Part shown: positions 58,249 to 64,000 of the stretch, in pieces
How the letters are laid out: the number at the start of each line of letters is the position of its first letter
Position numbering within the stretch: position 1 is the stretch's first letter
Origin: Metopolophium dirhodum
Taxonomy: Eukaryota; Arthropoda; Insecta; Hemiptera; Aphididae
DNA length: 64,000 nt
Assembly: GCF_019925205.1 (NCBI RefSeq)
Contig: NC_083560.1
Location: forward strand, 34,518,270-34,582,269
Direction: 5' to 3'
Notes under the pieces: generated by a model
What the model was told of the DNA's origin: nothing
Database searches by the model: none
The model's input: only the letters and a program-made list of their open reading frames with translations
Position numbers and translations under genes: made by a program

Positions 58249-61200
58249 ATGATATTGAGACGGATGATTTTTTTCCAGCGTAAAACCCTGTCCCAGATTT
58301 TGTTCAGGCGGAAAAAAGAGGATGTACTAGACCAGCCGGACGCTAAGAAATTGGCCAGGGTCCTCAATCTGTTTGACCTGACGTCACTTGGCGTAGGGTC
58401 CACGTTGGGCGTGGGCGTCTACGTGCTTGCCGGAATCGTTGCCAAAACATTAGCCGGGCCGGCCACGGTTCTGTCATTCGTTTTGGCTGCCTTTGCGTCG
58501 GCTATCTCAGGTGGGAAAAAATAAAAATAAATGTGAAACAAAAAACTAATTGAATTATAGGACATTTGTTTCCGGTTTGTATTCAAATTAGGCTCATTGG
58601 TCGGGTATTCAGAAACAAAAATATCGAATTCTAATAAAAATTAGTTAAATTGCTATCCTGTAACTATCCACTCTTTTACAGTAAATACTCAAATTCCCCA
58701 CATATGGTGTATTACACTTATTAGTTATACACTACCTGGATATAAAGGAAATACAACATAATATGTAACATATAGATGGGTACACAACATATAATGTAAA
58801 CCGCACAAATTTTGTATATGGTCAAGTGTTATTCTGTAAAAACAAATTAAAAATTTCATTTTAACTTCACTATAATATTCAATTTACATCTCTAAATTTT
58901 TTAGAATTAGAAATCGGATCTATGACACTATTCGTAAAATCTTGTAAAAAAACCAAGTTACGCAACAGTGAAAATAAACTCGCCTGGGATTTGAATTGAA
59001 TTATTATTTTTAAATAATATATATTTTTTTTATACAGGGTGATTCATTAAGCGTAAAACACTCATTGTCTCAAAAAGTATTAATGTTTTTTACATAGTTT
59101 CAAATTGTTAAAAAACAACGTTTTTATTAAAAAATTATTTTTTATTCTTATAATTTTTTAAGTTTTTACTTTTTTGAACGACAGCATAGAGTTTTAATTT
59201 CATATACCAAAGCAGAATATTTTTCTAAGTATTTTGATTCATACAAATTGAATTTAGGGAGAGTAGTTTATGAGTTATAAGTATTTACATTTTAGATGGG
59301 TGGAGTGGAGTGGTATGGGGTTGCCCCGCAAAATCTTTGCCCATTACTCCGCTTGTCAAAACTTTAAATACTTATAACTCATAAACTACACGTTCTAAAT
59401 TCGATTTTTATATATCAAAATACCTAGAAAAATATTCTCATTAGAAAATGAAATTAAAACTCTATATTCTCATTCTTAAAAAAACTTATAAAACATATTT
59501 AAAAATATGTTTTTTTTAATAAAGTCGTTGTTTTTTTAACACATTTGAAACTATGTAAAAAAATATTTTTAAAAAACATTAATACTTTTTGAGGTAATGA
59601 GTGTTTTACGCTTAATGAATCACCCTGTATATTAGATAATTATTTCTTAATTTTAATAAAATGCATATTAATATGTTTTTTAATTGATTTTCTTATAAAT
59701 TATCAAAAAACATAATATGTACTCCATAACCCAGACAGCAATTTTATGATTAACAATATTATTATAATATTGTAATAACGAATAATATTAGTATAACGTT
59801 ATTATAATACTATAATAATATTATCATAACAAAATGTCGTCTGGAAAGACATCGTGATTATGAAAAATACTTAAGAAGAATTTTCCGTGTAAACAACGGC
59901 AACCTGAAAACTCTTGTATTTTAAGAGGACGCCACACCGGTATGTGTTGTCCCTGTCTTACACACGTACGCATAGACAAAACGCGTTTACGCAGTCTGAG
60001 TAGAACTAGGTCAATTTTGGTTTCAGAATAAAAATACCTATTATAAAATTTAAATATAAGAATATTTCGGTTTGCAAGACGGTGCGAAGTTACATGTCGT
60101 TTAAAAATGTTGAATTTTGTGATTTAATGTTATTTTTAAACAATTTATTGAGTGTTATAATATTCGGAATAATGAAAAAAAACGTACCATCTTGTTCTTC
60201 AAAATACTGTCATCATTTCATTTTAAAATAGGTATTTAGAACCAAAATTGATTGAGTCTACTCAGATGGCGTAAACGCGTTTTGTCTATGTCGTACGTGT
60301 GTAAGACAGAGACAACATATAGCGTTGTGGCGTCCTCTTAAGGGCATAAACCATGTTTGAGACACCCTGTAGGAAGGTAACTCCGGAATAAATAGCAGTG
60401 AGTTCATCTAGATTTACTGAAAACCGTATGCAGTTTAAATTGCATTACTTCAGAACTTACTGTTCAGAGCGTGTGGCTGTTGTTTCGCACCTTCGCGAAA
60501 AATTACTTACTACGAGACGACCGAGCACCTTACGTGATCCTGGCCGGAAATAAAATACTAATATTATTATTAATGACTCAATAGTTTATAATAATATGTA
60601 TTGTTATATCCGCAGGCCTATGTTACTCAGAATTCGCAGCGAGAGTCCCAAGAGCCGGGTCGGCTTACGTTTACAGTTACGTTGGCGTGGGCGAATTCAT
60701 CGCGTTCGTGATCGGATTGAATCTGATACTCGAATATGTTATCGGTGAGTGGTTTTAAGACTTAAGGTATCGACGAGTTTATAAAGGATGGTTATTTTAT
60801 CATTAACCAAGTTATGTATTGTGTGTCGAATTGCGGGAGAAAAAAAATGTTGGGGCTTTTTGCCGTAGTCCGGAGCTGATGCACTCCGACCGTGTGATAA
60901 AACTATACATATGCTACGCGGCGGCGAGGCTGTACAAATAATTTATAACGTAGTAACTAGTAACGTATCCATGCAGTAGAGAAGAGTGGTCATCATCCTT
61001 ATTGGACTCGAGACCCATTTTCGTTATTATTATTTATATTTTATGATCCATGTATGCTTTTTTTTAAATAAAAAAGCTGATTGTTTAAATATTGATTCAT
61101 AGGTACTCGAATGTGTAAAAATGGACCAATTTATAATTAATGTAGCACAATAATTATTATGTTTATTTTATTTTATTAATTCAACTAAATGGAATAAGTT

Positions 61201-62425
61201 TTTACTACATATTATCTCTTTTTAATAACTTAAAGTATACCACGACCTATTTTTGAAATTTATGCAACCCAAAATAGGTCCGTGACCACGGTTTTCCGTA
61301 GTATATATTATACTATTACGGTTATAAAACCGTCCGGGCACACCGGTTATAAAGACAACAGACTGCAGTAGACTCTTGTAGAGAATACGTTTTAAAAGTT
61401 TACAAAAAGTATTTTATTATAATATATTTTGTATTCTAAATATGTGGTACGTATTGAAATTTAAAAACAAAAAACAAATTTAAACATGTCCAACTATATT
61501 GATGAAATTTTTAGGCTTAGACAATTTTAGTACCTATTGAAATGTGATGACATCTAGTATTAATTTGGTGTCACTGCACGTTACAGGTACTGCAAGCGTC
61601 GCCAAAGCGTTGAGCAATTACATCGATGCACTGTTTGGCTACCCCATGAAAACCTGCATGACCTATATATTCCCCATGAACGTTAGTTTTTTGGCAGGCT
61701 ACCCAGACCTTTTGTCGTTTAGCCTCGTGGTACTATTATCATGTGAGTAGAAAATAGTTTCAAACACGAAACACAACAACCGTTATACTTATGCATTTAA
61801 GATCAATTAAATAATAATTGATATTACCTTTGCAGTTTTACTGTCATGGGGAGTCCGCGAATCTGCAATGATAAACAACGTGTTTACTATCGTTAATTTA
61901 TTGACCGTCGGCACGGTCGTGGTATCCGGATTATTTAAAAGTAATGTATTATAATTTTTTATGTAAACCGCACGTCATCGGAGTTGATAAATTATAATTA
62001 TGACACTGTATATTAATATAATATTTGGTTATCGTTGTTATAGTTAATTTTCACAATTGGAGTATATCGAAACAAGATATCCCGGCCAGCGCGAATGGCG
62101 GTGAAGGCGGTTTCATGCCTTTCGGGTGGGCCGGAGTGACCATGGGGGCAGCCAAATGTTTTTACGGGTTCATCGGTTTCGACTCCATAGCTACTACGGG
62201 TGAGCGTCAAATAGGATAAATTAATATAATCAACGGCATATTTTAAGCTCTATGAAATACCTACCTATAACATCAACTAAATAATATTTTCCGTGCACAG
62301 GAGAAGAAGCGAAAAACCCAAAACGTGACATCCCGTTGGCCATCATTTTGTCGTTGATCATCATAACGTTTGCATATTGCTGTACCAGTTCCGTTTTAAC
62401 TCTGATGTGGCCGTATTATGATCAG
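58249..62425 (+). CDS. Cationic amino-acid transporter (SLC7 CAT family), 3' part beyond window
   Basis: CAT proteins carry Arg, Lys and related amino acids across the plasma membrane through about 14 membrane helices; in aphids this family is expanded and has members tied to symbiont nutrition. Exons 58249-58510, 60616-60744, 61587-61742, 61836-61940, 62044-62199 and 62301-62425 join in phase (311 codons) with GT-AG borders. The cytoplasmic start RKKEDVLDQPDAKKLARVLN leads to helix 1 (GVGSTLGVGVYVLAG, the CAT signature), then GLCYSEFAARVPRAGSAYVY, NLILEYVIG, WGVRESAMINNV, GGFMPFGWAGV, CFYGFIGFDSIATTGEEAKN and PKRDIPLAI. The frame is clean. The ATG at 58249 was chosen because it follows a splice-acceptor-like gttacag; an ATG at 58264 is an alternative. 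Intron 1 (2.1 kb) holds two MITEs, and the last intron, still open at 64000, holds a third. Confidence 0.92.
59035..59627. mobile_element. mariner-type foldback MITE in intron 1 of the transporter
   Basis: Ends cagggtgattcattaagcgt and its inverse acgcttaatgaatcaccctg, with TA on both sides (59033-59034, 59628-59629). The two halves are inverted over nearly the whole length (for example ataagtatttacattt against aaatacttataac), leaving a centre of about 60 bases near 59310. Confidence 0.85.
59925..60337. mobile_element. MITE family B copy in intron 1 of the transporter
   Basis: TTAA at 59921-59924 and 60338-60341; ends gaggacgccacaccgg and the inverse ttgtggcgtcctc. Arms extend through cgcatagacaaaacgcgttt and its inverse, about 100 bases each. 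Confidence 0.88.
60745..61586 (+). other. Intron 2 of the transporter
   Basis: AT-rich, with a GC-richer patch at 60870-60925. A hairpin-like accacg...cgtgg pair lies near 61240-61290. No element could be delimited. Confidence 0.5.
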
Positions 62426-64000
62426 GTATCGAACAATTTCATATTAAAAATTCACTCTTGGTTTAAAGTACTAACATATTATTATGCAGTTTAACTAAAA
62501 AAATATTAGGATTTTTGTGTGCGACTAAAACATTTTTTGTTTTATATAAGTACTCAAGTACCTATATCAGTATTATACTATTATAATTTATAATTAGTCT
62601 TGTTAAGAATACTTTTCAAATGTATTCAGAATACGTATTTATATAGTTGGTGTAATTTGTATTTAAAATAAATATTCAAATACTTTCTTTTAAAAGTATT
62701 CAAAATACTTACACGAATACTTTTTTATAAGTTCAATAAATGAATAATTATTAATCAATAATTCAATAAATTCAATAAAAAGTCGACTAACCACTACTAT
62801 CCACGCAATAAAGTACTATTATTGAATAGTTTCTTTAATAAAGCCAACCAAACCCTCTTCTTTTTTATGTATTCCTCCTTCTATTGTGCTTATTGTAAAA
62901 ATATTTTATACAGATTGTACAAATTAAAATAAATATGAAAAAAAAGTTCAATAACATTAATACCAATATCTTATATTCAAATTATAAATAACTACCACAG
63001 TACCATCGATTAAATAAGAAGAAAGACTATATTTTAAAGATTCAAGAGAAATGCCACTCCAACCAGTAGTGATCAGTGTCTTGTATGCCATGGTATACGT
63101 ATAATATGGGAGTGAGGAGCCGATGGTGGTTTCAGTGTTCAGTTATTCTGGTATCTGCTTGTATTTTGACAAAACCTTATTTTCTAAATTATCAGAAGTT
63201 AGAAACATTTTAAAATAATATTTTAGAAACAAAATTTAAAATAGTACATTCCGAAATATAATAGTAATTGGAATTTGGAATCACGAGAATCAAAAAAAGT
63301 ATTTAGTATAATAGTATTATAAAATAAAAATACAAATAAAAAGTATTTGAAATACAAAAAAAGTATTCGAATACTTAACAAGACTGATTATAATATACTT
63401 ACCTGTAGGTAGAAAAATTGCACTACACTACCAATACTCAGGTTCAATAGGTATAATGTAACTATATTGATGTTGGTTTATTGATATTAATGCGTTATAT
63501 ACGGTAAATTAGGTAGGTAGAACTAGCTAGGTATATTAAATTACAATTAGTTATATACATACCTAATACTAATTAATATAGTACTTATCTAGTTTTCCTG
63601 CAAATACTTTAAAAACTATCAGATATTGTGTGTACCTATTGTATGTTTTTTTATATATTTTTGTCTGTTATTAAAATACCACAACCACAATTGACTTTTA
63701 TTTCGACCTCTGATTTTTATTGAAATGTTGTTTTTCTAAATATTCTTATTTAATAACTTGCATCGGGATTTTTTTTTTACATGTGTATTTTCTTATACGA
63801 AAATAATAAAGTATAAGTATGAGAATAAATGAACAAATAATGAACAATTTTGTTAGACCACATATTTGAAGACAGCTCATAATTATTATTCTTAACGCTT
63901 TAATTCTAATTTCTAACAAAATTACTATTACTGATTTCTAATATTTAACTTCAAACTATAATACTTACAACTAATTGAATAAATATACAACTTATACCAT
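62426..64000 (+). other. Start of the next transporter intron, running off the window
   Basis: Begins with GTATCG after the Gln codon at 62423-62425. It contains the family E MITE; the rest is AT-rich without exons. Confidence 0.6.
62595..63386. mobile_element. hAT-type MITE, family E copy 2
   Basis: Ends tagtcttgttaagaatactt and the inverse cgaatacttaacaagactg; flanks tttataat (62587-62594) and attataat (63387-63394), one change in 8. Subterminal attcaaatact words match the copy at 39826-44049. Confidence 0.8.

Noticed and set aside
1..64000. CRISPR array, operon or bacterial origin
   Set aside because: No spaced direct repeats, no ribosome-binding sites, and every supported gene has spliceosomal introns or is a eukaryotic transposon.

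Overview
The window is AT-rich animal DNA with GT-AG introns of tens to thousands of bases, short host exons and very dense DNA-transposon debris. The gene families (a Dicer-1 paralogue, MBT, ZAD/C2H2, zeste-type Myb, a CAT-family amino-acid transporter, transposon-derived THAP, YqaJ, BED and TTF-zinc-finger fragments) and the repeat style point to a hemipteran insect, most likely an aphid. Species cannot be fixed from the sequence alone. All gene models were built by hand from reading frame, splice dinucleotides and phase.

Layout. 0-1.6 kb (minus): RNase IIIa/IIIb exons of a Dicer-1-like gene with no PAZ or helicase part behind them. 3.8-4.6 kb (plus): a two-exon, 78-residue protein of unknown function. 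10.1-12.5 kb (plus): a four-exon, 237-residue protein with two MBT repeats. 15.6-17.1 kb (minus): an AAA-ATPase-like (PF09820-type) gene of a family best known from prokaryotes. 21.4-22.2 kb (minus): a four-exon gene for an unrecognised 161-residue protein. 24.5-45.5 kb: mostly mobile DNA, including nested hAT elements, a Ginger/KRBA2-tail element, a THAP gene broken by a hAT insertion, a second THAP gene, and a TTAA-flanked element carrying a YqaJ exonuclease gene. 48.5-50.6 kb (plus): a ZAD plus C2H2 gene with a phase break and an internal TAG. 53.0-54.2 kb (minus): a five-exon protein with two zeste-like Myb/SANT repeats. 58.2 kb to beyond the right edge (plus): a cationic amino-acid transporter.

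The host genes look unrelated; no operon or pathway links them. What ties the window together is the mobile DNA. One MITE family (ends GAGGACGC, TTAA target) has full copies in introns of the 78-residue gene, the MBT gene and the transporter, plus a free copy at 29.8 kb and several partial ones. The same ends bound the 3.6 kb YqaJ-bearing element, which makes it a candidate long relative of that family. At least seven hAT-type insertions can be delimited by 8-bp target duplications, and three nesting events can be ordered in time.
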